Shown here: piece after piece, positions 26,635-33,753 of the stretch | How positions within the stretch are numbered: position 1 is the first letter of the stretch | Layout of the letters: every line of letters starts with the position of its first letter | Origin: Frankia umida | Lineage (GTDB): Bacteria > Actinomycetota > Actinomycetes > Frankiales > Frankiaceae | Direction: 5' to 3' | Length of the DNA: 64,000 nucleotides | Assembly (NCBI RefSeq): GCF_023242945.1 | Contig: NZ_JALKFT010000014.1 | Span: 62,001 to 126,000 of the forward strand | Program-made: the position numbers and the translations under genes | The notes under the pieces: model-generated | Seen by the model: only the letters and a program-made list of their open reading frames with translations | Databases searched by the model: none | Told to the model about the DNA's origin: nothing

Positions 26635-27600
26635 TCAGGCCGAGCCGTTGAGGGTTTTCCAGTGGTCCGCGATCTCGGCGTGGACGTCGGCGTGCGCCTG
26701 CGGCCAGGCGAGCCCCGCCTCCAACGTGTTGACGGCGATATGGCTGGCGCCAAGCTCCAACCAGCGTCCGAGCCGCCCCGCGGCCTGCGCCGGCGTTCCT
26801 CCCCGCAGCACCACGTGGCCCTGCAGACCGACCGTCCCCGGATCCCGTCCGGCGTCCCTGGCCGCCGAACGCACCAGCGCCCAGGCCGCCGCCAACCGTT
26901 CCCCGTCACCGAGCGCCGGATGCGGAATCCACCCGTCGGCCAGCCGCCCCACCCGCTCGAGGGCGGCGGGCGCGTCTCCACAGCCCACCCAGATCGGGAT
27001 CGCCCCCGACGGCGGACGCGGCTCGATGCCGGCCCGGTCGATCGTGTCGAACGCCCCCGCGTGCGCCACCACCGGCTGCGTCCACAGCGCGCGCAGCAGC
27101 GGGATCTGCTCCTCCAACCGGCGGGCCCGGCTGCGAAACGCCACCCCGAGCGCGTCGTACTCGACCTCGTTCCAGCCGATCCCCACCCCCAGCCGCAACC
27201 GTCCCCCACCGGTGCCAGCGCTGCCACCACCAGCCCCGGTGCCGGTTCCGGCACCGGCACCGGCACCGAGCAGGACGTCAAGGGTGGCCGTCTGCTTGGC
27301 GACCAGCGCGGTCTGACGCTGCGGCAGGACGAGCACGTCGGTCATGAACGACAGCGACGTGAGCGCCCCCAGGTGCGCGAACAGCACCAGCGGTTCGAGG
27401 AAGGGCACGGTGTGGTCGTAGTAGCCGGTCCAGTCCGGACGGCTGGCCGAATCCGCGCCGAGCACGTGCTCGAACACCAGCAGATCGACATAGCCGGCGG
27501 CTTCGAGGCCCTGGGTGAACCCGACGACAGCACCGGGATCACTCGGCCGGATCTCCGCCTGCGGCAGCACCGCCCCCAACCGCACCGGCTGCCCCGTCAC
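26635..27600 (-). CDS. LLM-class F420-dependent oxidoreductase with Gly-rich insertion
   Basis: 321 residues from GTG 27600, overlapping the stop of the preceding NTF2-like gene (GTGA). The TIM-barrel pattern of the TIGR03619-type family is visible: L-G-A-V-L-P-Q-A-E-I at the N-terminus, D-V-L-V-L-P-Q-R-Q-T-A-L-V-A-K-Q-T-A-T-L-D, and R-L-R-L-G-V-G-I-G-W-N-E-V-E-Y. Between the last two, where relatives have a short S-G-G turn, there are about 20 extra Gly/Ala/Thr residues encoded by a CCGGTGCCGGCACCGG microsatellite. The insert sits on a surface loop and may be tolerated. Confidence 0.85.
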   Translation of the reverse strand: MTGQPVRLGAVLPQAEIRPSDPGAVVGFTQGLEAAGYVDLLVFEHVLGADSASRPDWTGYYDHTVPFLEPLVLFAHLGALTSLSFMTDVLVLPQRQTALVAKQTATLDVLLGAGAGAGTGTGAGGGSAGTGGGRLRLGVGIGWNEVEYDALGVAFRSRARRLEEQIPLLRALWTQPVVAHAGAFDTIDRAGIEPRPPSGAIPIWVGCGDAPAALERVGRLADGWIPHPALGDGERLAAAWALVRSAARDAGRDPGTVGLQGHVVLRGGTPAQAAGRLGRWLELGASHIAVNTLEAGLAWPQAHADVHAEIADHWKTLNGSA

Positions 27601-28229
27601 CGCGCCTCCCGCTCGTCCGCCGCGCCCGCGGTCCCGGTCTCCGCGGTCCCGGCGGGTCCGGCGGGTCCGGTCCCGGCCACGGGTGTCGCCGCGGCTCCGG
27701 TGATCCCCGTTTCGGTCGTGACGTTACGCCATGTCGGGTGGAACTCGCGCCGCTGAATCACCCAGCGACCGGCCAGGTGGACGAACTGGTCGCGGTAGCG
27801 ACCGAACACCGTCTGGCAGGACGTCAGATCCGCGCTGACCAACACCGCGTGCAGATAACAGGACGCCTCAGCCAGCGCCAGCGCACCCCCGCCGGCCACC
27901 ACAGCGGCCTGATCATCACCGGCATGCGGTCGCACGTGGTGGGTGCTCACCTGGTGCAGGGTGGGGCCGAGCGCGGCGTGAAACGGCGGCGCCCAGGCCA
28001 GGAACTCCTCGAGGGGCGCGAGGCGGGCGGGCCGTCCGAAACCGACCCGCGCGTGCGGTGCGAAGCAGGCCCGCAGGGCCGGCCAGTCCCGCTGGTCGAT
28101 GGCCACGGCATAGGCGTTCTGCACGCCGATGATGGCCTGCACGTCAGCCGCCGTGAGTTCCCGGCCCGAGCCGGACCCGCTCCCGCCCGGGTGACCGGGC
28201 GGGCTTTCGCCGCCGTGGACCGTCGTCAC
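27597..28229 (-). CDS. SnoaL/NTF2-like protein (ring-hydroxylating beta-subunit fold)
   Basis: 210 residues from GTG 28229, chosen because GGAGG lies 5 bases before it; the same frame continues upstream into a methyltransferase remnant. The core pattern is I-I-G-V-Q-N-A-Y-A-V-A-I-D-Q-R-D-W-P-A-L-R-A-C-F-A-P-H-A, with H-Q-V-S-T-H-H in mid-domain and L-A-G-R-W-V-I-Q-R-R-E-F near the end. This matches SnoaL_4 proteins (hydratases, isomerases or small subunits). A Gly/Ala/Thr/Pro-rich tail follows. It is coupled to the LLM gene. Confidence 0.8.
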   Translation of the reverse strand: MTTVHGGESPPGHPGGSGSGSGRELTAADVQAIIGVQNAYAVAIDQRDWPALRACFAPHARVGFGRPARLAPLEEFLAWAPPFHAALGPTLHQVSTHHVRPHAGDDQAAVVAGGGALALAEASCYLHAVLVSADLTSCQTVFGRYRDQFVHLAGRWVIQRREFHPTWRNVTTETGITGAAATPVAGTGPAGPAGTAETGTAGAADEREAR

Positions 28230-28260
28230 TGGCGCCTCCGTCCGCCGCGCCGGCGTGCGG

Positions 28261-28583
28261 TCACGGCTTGCGAGCGATACCCCGTATGTGTGCACGTGCG
28301 CGTCGTCGGTCGCGGCGGCGACCTCGTCCGGATGCCAGTGGTTGACGAGCACGACGCCCGGATCGATCAGCTCGAGGCCGTCGAACAGGCCCTCGACACG
28401 GACCTTGTCCCTGGCCAGCAGCGGGACGCGGTTGGCGTTGTAGGCGGCGATGTCCCGGTGGACCTCCTCGGACGCGCTGTCCGCCGGGCAGGTCGACAGC
28501 GCGAGAATACTGCCGGACGCCGGCGGACGCATGACCTGTTCGATCAGCCCGCGCACCACGTCGTCGTCCACGATGAAGCGCAT
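28261..28583 (-). pseudogene. C-terminal stub of a SAM-dependent methyltransferase (DUF574 type)
   Basis: The minus strand reads D-D-D-V-V-R-G-L-I-E-Q-V-M-R-P-P-A-S-G-S, then S-T-C-P-A-D, F-F/L-F-D-G-L-E-L-I-D-P-G-V-V and H-W-H-P-D-E, the C-terminal third of the actinobacterial S-adenosylmethionine methyltransferase family formerly called DUF574. The SAM-binding N-terminal part is absent. Near the end the true C-terminus G-I-A-R-K-P-stop lies one base out of frame (stop at 28261), while the original frame continues into the NTF2-like gene. Confidence 0.72.
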
Positions 28584-28841
28584 GGGGGACGGCACCCCGG
28601 ATGAATTGCCGGCGCATCGGCGACCGATCGGCGAAGGATCGACCCGATGGGGCCGAAAAACGATGACGTGATCGCCCGCGCCAGTACATCGGCGGGACTT
28701 TGCCATACGGCTTCACCATCGATTTGACCGGCCATTCGAAGACATTTCCCACCCCATCGATGGTCCTTTTTCTGAGAGCGCCGGAACTCGCTAATCTGCC
28801 GTCGGCGACGAAGAGATCGCCTTTTCTTGACTGGAGAGATC

Positions 28842-29222
28842 ATGAAAAGATCCGTACGGCTCCGAATTTCCGTGCTTGCGGTCACCGGTGCGACGGTGAT
28901 GGCACTCGCAGGTGGTTCGGCCACGGCCGCCTACGCCTCAGACGACTGGAGCGGCAAGGACAAGGGCTCGAAGGAAAACAGCTGGAACAAGGACCAGTGG
29001 GGCAAGGACGACTGGAACAAGGACCGGTGGGGCAAGGACGACTGGAACAAGGACCAGTGGGACAAGGACCAGTGGGACAAGGACGACTGGAACAAGGACC
29101 GGTGGGACAAGGACGGTTGGAACAAGGACCGGTGGAGCAAGGACCAGTGGGACAAGGGTGGAAAGGACAAGAGCAAGGACGGAAAGGACAAGGATGGCTG
29201 GGACTGGGACTGGGACTGGTGA
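28842..29222 (+). CDS. Secreted Trp-rich pentapeptide-repeat protein
   Basis: 126 residues. ATG 28842 has GGAGAG 5 bases upstream. A Sec signal peptide (M-K-R-S-V-R-L-R-I-S, hydrophobic V-L-A-V-T-G-A-T-V-M-A-L-A, cleavage near A-A-Y-A) leads into a mature chain built almost only of Asp, Lys, Trp, Asn, Gln, Gly and Arg. Eleven consecutive pentads fit the pattern x-K-D-x-W with x from N/G/D/S and Q/D/R/G, and the C-terminus is D-G-W-D-W-D-W-D-W. I count 17 Trp and no Cys in the mature part. It is monocistronic. I do not recognise the family; surface, spore-coat or polymer/metal binding are guesses. Confidence 0.78.
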   Translation: MKRSVRLRISVLAVTGATVMALAGGSATAAYASDDWSGKDKGSKENSWNKDQWGKDDWNKDRWGKDDWNKDQWDKDQWDKDDWNKDRWDKDGWNKDRWSKDQWDKGGKDKSKDGKDKDGWDWDWDW

Positions 29223-29530
29223 TGGCCCGAAACTAACGATCTGCGGAACGCCGCCCGGCCACCTCTATCCGACTGGACGACGCTGACCGAGTATTGCCGG
29301 CCTAGTATGGTCGACCGACTTCTTCGGTGACCGCGACTACAGCCCTTACAGCGATGTCGCGGGCATTCATGACGATTGCCCCCGGAGCAGGATCCCGACT
29401 CTCGACCTCCGGGGTTAATCGGATGCCCGGCATAACGCGCAGGGTTTCCGACGTTTCCGATTCCCTATTGCGGCTACTGCCGGTGGCACAGAACTCGTAG
29501 CGGTGCCCGTTCACACCTCGATGTCGCCCG

Positions 29531-29653
29531 TTCGACATCCCGACTCCCGGGATGGGTGGCCTCGACGATCTCCTCACCGAGGCCACCCATCCCAACCGCC
29601 AGTTCGACGCGGTGAACCGAATGGAGTCCACCGACATGGTGTACGGGGTGTGA
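29531..29653 (+). pseudogene. Remnant of a serine recombinase
   Basis: The plus strand reads F-D-I-P-T-P-G-M-G-G-L-D-D-L-L-T-E-A-T-H-P-N-R-Q-F-D-A-V and ends Y-G-V-stop at 29653. This resembles the resolvase-domain stretch of large actinobacterial serine recombinases (F-D-I-P-x-P-x-x-G-G-x-x-D-L-L-x-E-A-T-x-P-x-R-x-F-D-A-V followed by E-S-I-D-R-x-A-R). Stop codons lie a few codons upstream. Only about 40 residues survive. Confidence 0.5.
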
Positions 29654-29751
29654 TCGTCTAGCGACTCGCCGGAGTGGCGGTCCGTCACGTAAAGCGACCA
29701 CCGCGCGATTCTTCTCGAGAAGGACGAAAAACTCGACGAGGGAGATACGCG

Positions 29752-30341
29752 ATGGCCGTGCGTCCGACTGTGACCGATACTGATTCGTTCGGCACGGAGC
29801 TGATGTCGGCGAGTCCGGATCTGTTGGGTTCGATGGTGAAGGCGTTCGCGGAGGCGTTGATGGGCGCCGAGGTGGACGGGATCCGCAATGCGGAATATGG
29901 CGAGATCTCACCTGGGCGGATGAACCGGCGGAACGGCTATCGGGCACGGGAGTGGGACACCCGGGCCGGGACGATCGACCTGGCGGTACCGAAACCACGG
30001 CAGGGATCCTGTTTTCCGGAATGGCTGTTGACGCGTCGTCGTCGCGTCGAGCAGGCGTTGATCTCGATGGTCGCGACCTCGTATCCGCTGGGAGTATCGA
30101 CCCGCCTGGTCGACAAGCTCGTCGAACAGCTCGGGGTGGCGCGTATCTCGACATCGCAGGTATCGGTGTTGGCGATGCACTCGACGCTCAGGTCGAGGCG
30201 TTCCGCTCCCGGCCGCTGGACGCCGGCCCGTACCGGTTCGTCCAGGCCGACGCGAACGAGGTCAGCATGCGGCCGAGAGACGCGATACGGGCGATTGCCG
30301 ATGCGGCTGTCGGCGCCTGGGTGGTCAGGGCTGAGCCCTGA
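29752..30341 (+). pseudogene. IS256-family transposase, frameshifted and truncated
   Basis: ATG 29752 with a GAGGGAG ribosome-binding site opens a mutator-type transposase N-terminus: S-M-V-K-A-F-A-E-A-L-M-G-A-E, N-R-R-N-G-Y-R-A-R-E-W-D-T-R-A-G-T-I-D-L, P-E-W-L-L and S-T-R-L-V-D-K-L-V-E-Q-L. At about 30170 homology shifts frame to D-A-Q-V-E-A-F-R-S-R-P-L-D and Y-R-F-V-Q-A-D-A, then ends by 30341. The catalytic second and third acidic residues are absent. I could not define inverted repeats. Confidence 0.8.
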
Positions 30342-30347
30342 CCACCC
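30319..30347 (-). terminator. Strong hairpin downstream of the dioxygenase operon
   Basis: GGGTGGTCAGGGC and GCCCTGACCACCC make a perfect 13-bp stem with a 3-base loop, 36 bases after the stop of the minus-strand dioxygenase gene. It also closes the transposase remnant from the other side. Confidence 0.65.
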
Positions 30348-30382
30348 CCGGTGATCCGGAATGTCCCGGTCGGGCGGGCGGA

Positions 30383-31246
30383 CTACAGGTCGGCGTACTG
30401 GGGGTCGTCCGCGATGAGGATGCGCTCGAGCAGGCGCGGGGTGGAGCCGTAGTTACGCACCGCGTAGTGGACGGTGGCGCGGTTGTCCCAGAAGGCCACC
30501 GAGCCGGGGCGCCAGGAGAAGCGCACCTGGTTCTCCGGTCGGCGGTACTGGTCGATGATGGCCGCGAGCAGCTCACGGCTCTCGGACCGGTCGAGGCCGA
30601 CGATCGTGGGGCGCTGGGTGAAGTTCACCCAGACGTTGCGCTTACCGGTCTCACGGTGGGTGCGCACGACCGGGTGCGCGACGATCGGGTAGTCGTGCCC
30701 GGAGACCTGCAGCGCGGAGCGGTAGTCGTGGGTGACGTGGCGGCCCTCGAGCCGCTCCTTGATCTCGTCGGAGAGGCTCTCGTAGGCGAGCGCGGCGTCG
30801 ACCCAGACGGTGTCCCCGCCGACCTCGGGCAGCACCACGGCCCGCAGCACCGCGCCCCAGGTGGGGACGAGCCGCCAGCTGGTGTCGGTGTGGTAGGCGT
30901 CCCAGGTGTCGTCGCCGGGCTGCGGGCGGAACGTCCTCTCGTACTTCTTCAGGTCGTCGGCGGAGATCCGGTGGATGGCACCGGAGGTCGCCTCGGCCTT
31001 CGCGGCGCCCGGGTGGGTGTAGAGCGGGCCGAACTCGCGGGCGAACGCCTCGTGCGTCTGCTGGGTGAGCTCCTGGTCGCGGAAGAAGACGACCTTGTGC
31101 CGCAGCAGGGCGGCCCGGATCTCGTCGCGCACGGCGGGGGTCAGCGGCTCGGCGATGTTCACACCGCTGATCTCCGCGCCGATGGTGGGCTGCAACGGAC
31201 GGATGTCCAGCGACGACGAGACCGGGGTCTCCACGATGGTGGTCAT
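30383..31246 (-). CDS. tauD: TauD/TfdA family taurine (alkylsulfonate) dioxygenase
   Basis: 287 residues, the usual family length. Iron ligands are seen in Y-H-T-D-T-S-W (about residue 118) and W-D-N-R-A-T-V-H-Y-A-V (about 262), and the 2-oxoglutarate Arg in R-L-L-E-R-I-L-I. G-A-E-I-S-G-V-N-I near the start and F-F-R-D-Q-E-L-T-Q-Q are typical. The enzyme would oxidise a sulfonate at the carbon bearing SO3, releasing sulfite; related enzymes act on aryloxyalkanoates or alkylsulfates. The sulfur reading is supported by the Cys leader peptide upstream of the operon. It follows an SDR gene by 57 bases. Confidence 0.83.
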   Translation of the reverse strand: MTTIVETPVSSSLDIRPLQPTIGAEISGVNIAEPLTPAVRDEIRAALLRHKVVFFRDQELTQQTHEAFAREFGPLYTHPGAAKAEATSGAIHRISADDLKKYERTFRPQPGDDTWDAYHTDTSWRLVPTWGAVLRAVVLPEVGGDTVWVDAALAYESLSDEIKERLEGRHVTHDYRSALQVSGHDYPIVAHPVVRTHRETGKRNVWVNFTQRPTIVGLDRSESRELLAAIIDQYRRPENQVRFSWRPGSVAFWDNRATVHYAVRNYGSTPRLLERILIADDPQYADL

Positions 31247-31303
31247 GATGCGGTTCCCTTCGAACGGGGTGGCAGAGCAGGGCGGGGCGGGGTCAGCGGC
31301 CGG

Positions 31304-32086
31304 TCAGTAGTGGATCGGGCCGAGGGTGCCGCCGCCGGCGGCGATCGACTCGCCGGTGACGGCGACCGACAGCGGTGAGGCGAGGAAGGTGACGAGCGCG
31401 GCTACCTCGTCGGCGGTGACGGCCCGGCCCAGGGCGATGCGGGCGGCGGCGGCCTGGATCTGCTCGTCGGACAGCACGACGCTGCCGCCGTCGTCCGCGG
31501 TGAGCGTCAGGCCGGGGTGCACCACGTTGACGGTGACGCCGTGCTGGCCCAGCTCGTCGGCGAGGGTCTTGGTGAGCGCGGCGACGCCGACGTTGCGGAT
31601 CGATCCGGAGGCGAGACCGACCTGCCGGGCCGCCAGCCCCCCGATGTTGATGATCCGGCCCCAGCCCTGCGCGGTGAAGTACGGTGTGACGGCCTGGGCG
31701 GTGCGCAGATAGCCGAGCACCTTGACGTTGAAGTCGGCGGCGGCGTCGGCGGTCGACAGTGCCACGGTTCCCCCGCCACCGGCCCCGGCGCCACCGGGCT
31801 TCGCGGCGTTGTTGACCAGAATGTCGATCCCGCCGAGGGCGGCCACGGTCTGCTCGACGAGTTCACGCACCGACGCGTCATCGCCGGCGTCGGCGACCAC
31901 CGGCAGGACCGTGCGCCCGACGCCGCCTTCGGTCAGCTCCGCGGCCGTCGCTTTCAGCGCCTCGGCGTTTCGGGCGGCGATGACGACCTGAACTCCCTCG
32001 GCGAGCAGCGCCCGGGCGATCGCCCGCCCGATACCACGGCTACCTCCGGTCACAATCGCCCGGCGGCCAGCAAGTTGAAGATCCAC
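31304..32086 (-). CDS. SDR-fold protein lacking the usual catalytic Tyr-Lys
   Basis: 260 residues from GTG 32086. The NAD(P)-binding motif T-G-G-S-R-G-I-G-R-A-I-A and the N-N-A motif (L-V-N-N-A-A-K-P-G-G-A) are intact. Where classical SDRs have Ser and Y-x-x-x-K, this protein has I-I-N-I-G-G-L-A-A-R-Q-V-G-L-A-S-G-S-I-R-N-V-G-V, so Ser, Tyr and Lys all appear replaced. A divergent SDR subfamily with S-I-R-N in this position is plausible, with a different chemistry or a binding-only role. It is the first gene of the unit containing the TauD-like dioxygenase and may process the aldehyde or act structurally. Confidence 0.78.
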   Translation of the reverse strand: MDLQLAGRRAIVTGGSRGIGRAIARALLAEGVQVVIAARNAEALKATAAELTEGGVGRTVLPVVADAGDDASVRELVEQTVAALGGIDILVNNAAKPGGAGAGGGGTVALSTADAAADFNVKVLGYLRTAQAVTPYFTAQGWGRIINIGGLAARQVGLASGSIRNVGVAALTKTLADELGQHGVTVNVVHPGLTLTADDGGSVVLSDEQIQAAAARIALGRAVTADEVAALVTFLASPLSVAVTGESIAAGGGTLGPIHY

Positions 32087-32195
32087 AGATTCTCCGTACG
32101 ACAGAGGGAGACGCGCACTGCACAATCGCGGCACCGCCGGTTCCCGAAAACCAGCCGGTCCCGCACATAAGCCGGCTCCCGAAAACCGGCGGGGC

Positions 32196-32252
32196 GCCGG
32201 AGACAGCAACACCAGCCGGAGACAGCAACACCAGCCGGAGACGGCAACACCA
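32196..32252. repeat. Three tandem 19-bp repeats
   Basis: GCCGGAGACAGCAACACCA occurs three times head to tail (third copy with one change), inside the leader between the Cys leader peptide and the SDR gene. Just beside it, two direct copies of CCGG-TTCCCGAAAACC-like sequence (about 32125-32190) form small hairpins. Confidence 0.75.
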
Positions 32253-32453
32253 GAGGTGATGTCCGAGTCCGCGAACCAGCCGCCGTCGGCGGTGTACCGG
32301 CCGGAAGCCGCGAGATTCAGGAAGCCGCCCGAACCCGCACCCGCACCCGCACCGCGGTGCGCCGGTCGGCCGGCCGGGTGGACGTGCGGACGGCCGGGCG
32401 CTGGCTGTCGGGTACTGGCCGCAGCCCGACTCAGCGGGCCGGAGATCAGGAGA

Positions 32454-32534
32454 TCAGTGGCCGCGACAGCTCGCGGAGATGACGCGCAGCAGGTCGATGT
32501 GCTGGCGGGTGACCAGGTAGGCGGTCCTCAACAC
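32454..32534 (-). CDS. Cys-ending leader peptide upstream of the SDR-TauD operon
   Basis: A 26-codon reading frame from GTG 32534 (TTG 32531 also in frame) ends ...R-Q-H-I-D-L-L-R-V-I-S-A-S-C-R-G-H-stop. The pattern R-x-H-[IV]-D-L-x-R-x-x-S-A-x-C-R is that of the short actinobacterial leader peptides repeatedly found before sulfur assimilation genes. Ribosome stalling at the Cys codon under cysteine shortage is the presumed regulatory device. Its stop codon is about 370 bases upstream of the SDR start, an unusually long leader that holds tandem repeats and hairpins. Confidence 0.72.
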   Translation of the reverse strand: MLRTAYLVTRQHIDLLRVISASCRGH

Positions 32535-33037
32535 ACGTCAAAGTTGACCACAGTTTCCCGATCGGTCAAGTACAGATGACGTGTGACCAGAGTCACAGCT
32601 AAAATTGATTCGCCTCAATCACAGAACGTGGCCACGGCGCTCGCGAAAACGGGTTCCGAAGGCCGTTTATTCCGGCGGCAGAAGCTTGACAGCAGATTCG
32701 CTCGTACCGCAGAGTTCCGATAACGGCACGCCAGGCGGCGGTACGCCCGGGACTTCCGGGTGACCGTCCGCAGCACAGCCATGTCCACAGACATTCCCGC
32801 GGTTCACAGCCAGGCAGCCACACGACGGTAACAATTCCCGCGGCGCCGCGGCATACCTCTGACGCCCGTCGCGGATACGCCAGAGACCGGGGAAGCCTCC
32901 CCGCGAGCCCGTCAGGATCACCTCGAAACCGGACCTTTCACACTCCCCGACGTTCACGTTTCCCCGTCCCGCCCGCAGGCCGCACCACCCGTCACCGGCA
33001 CCTGAGAACGTCGGCGGCGCCGAAGGAGAACTGTCTC
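32535..33037 (+). other. Divergent promoter region
   Basis: About 500 bases between the minus-strand leader peptide and the redoxin gene. The stretch 32535-32620 is relatively AT-rich and probably carries the promoter of the leader-SDR-TauD transcript. A 96-codon minus-strand frame at 32667-32957 has no ribosome-binding site or recognisable product. Confidence 0.5.
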
Positions 33038-33748
33038 GTGAACCAGACCCGGACCGCGCCGCGGACCCTGGCGGAATTCATGGCCGAACTGCAGGCCAGC
33101 CGGGATGCGGAATGGCCCGCCGAGCAGCTGCGCGGCCACGCCGAGCTCCGCGGACGCCTCGTCGAGCAGGCCGATCCGTCCCGGTTCGTCGCGCCCGGTG
33201 ACGTCGTCGCGCCGTTCGCGCTGCCGACGGCGGGGGGTGGCACCACCAGGCTCGACGATCTGGTCGCGCGCGGGCCGGCGGTGCTGCTGTTCTTCCGGTT
33301 CGAGGCCTGCCCGGCGTGCAACACCGCCCTGCGCGGCTACCAGCAGACCCTGGCACCCGCCCTGCGGGAGCTGGGGGTGGAACTGGTGGCGATCAGCCCG
33401 CAGGTCCCCGAGCGGCTGGTGCGCGTCCGGGAGCGGCACGGGTTCGACTTCACCGTGGCCAGCGATCCCGATCACGCGCTGATCGACCGTTTCGGCCTCG
33501 GTTTCGCGCCGACGGACGCCGAGCGGGACGCCTCCCGGGCGCGTGGCGTCGACCTCGGCGAGATCCTCGGCACCGGCTCCTGGGTCCTGCCCTACCCGAG
33601 CGCCGTCGTGATCGACCAGGCGAAGGTCGTGCGGTTCGCCGAGGTACAGCCGAACTGGATGGTGCGCGCGGAGTCGACGCGCATCATCGCGGCGGTCCGC
33701 GCGGCTGCCACAGCACACGCATCGATCACCGAACGGAAAGGATCCTGA
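33038..33748 (+). CDS. Peroxiredoxin-like (AhpC/TSA) redoxin
   Basis: 236 residues from GTG 33038 with AAGGAG upstream. The thioredoxin fold is shown by V-A-P-F-A-L-P-T-A-G-G-G-T-T-R-L-D-D-L, then V-L-L-F-F-R-F-E-A-C-P-A-C-N-T-A-L, a C-x-x-C active site like the peroxiredoxin-like/thiol oxidoreductase group, and V-E-L-V-A-I-S-P-Q. A 50-residue helical N-terminal extension precedes the domain. It is 5 bases upstream of the aldolase gene, and the two form an operon. Confidence 0.83.
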   Translation: MNQTRTAPRTLAEFMAELQASRDAEWPAEQLRGHAELRGRLVEQADPSRFVAPGDVVAPFALPTAGGGTTRLDDLVARGPAVLLFFRFEACPACNTALRGYQQTLAPALRELGVELVAISPQVPERLVRVRERHGFDFTVASDPDHALIDRFGLGFAPTDAERDASRARGVDLGEILGTGSWVLPYPSAVVIDQAKVVRFAEVQPNWMVRAESTRIIAAVRAAATAHASITERKGS

Positions 33749-33753
33749 TCGAG

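Noticed and set aside
29302..29688. 128-codon minus-strand frame
   Set aside because: Antisense to the serine recombinase remnant, no family likeness.
32667..32957. 96-codon minus-strand frame with several Cys
   Set aside because: No ribosome-binding site, odd composition and no relation to the Cys leader pattern; considered spurious.
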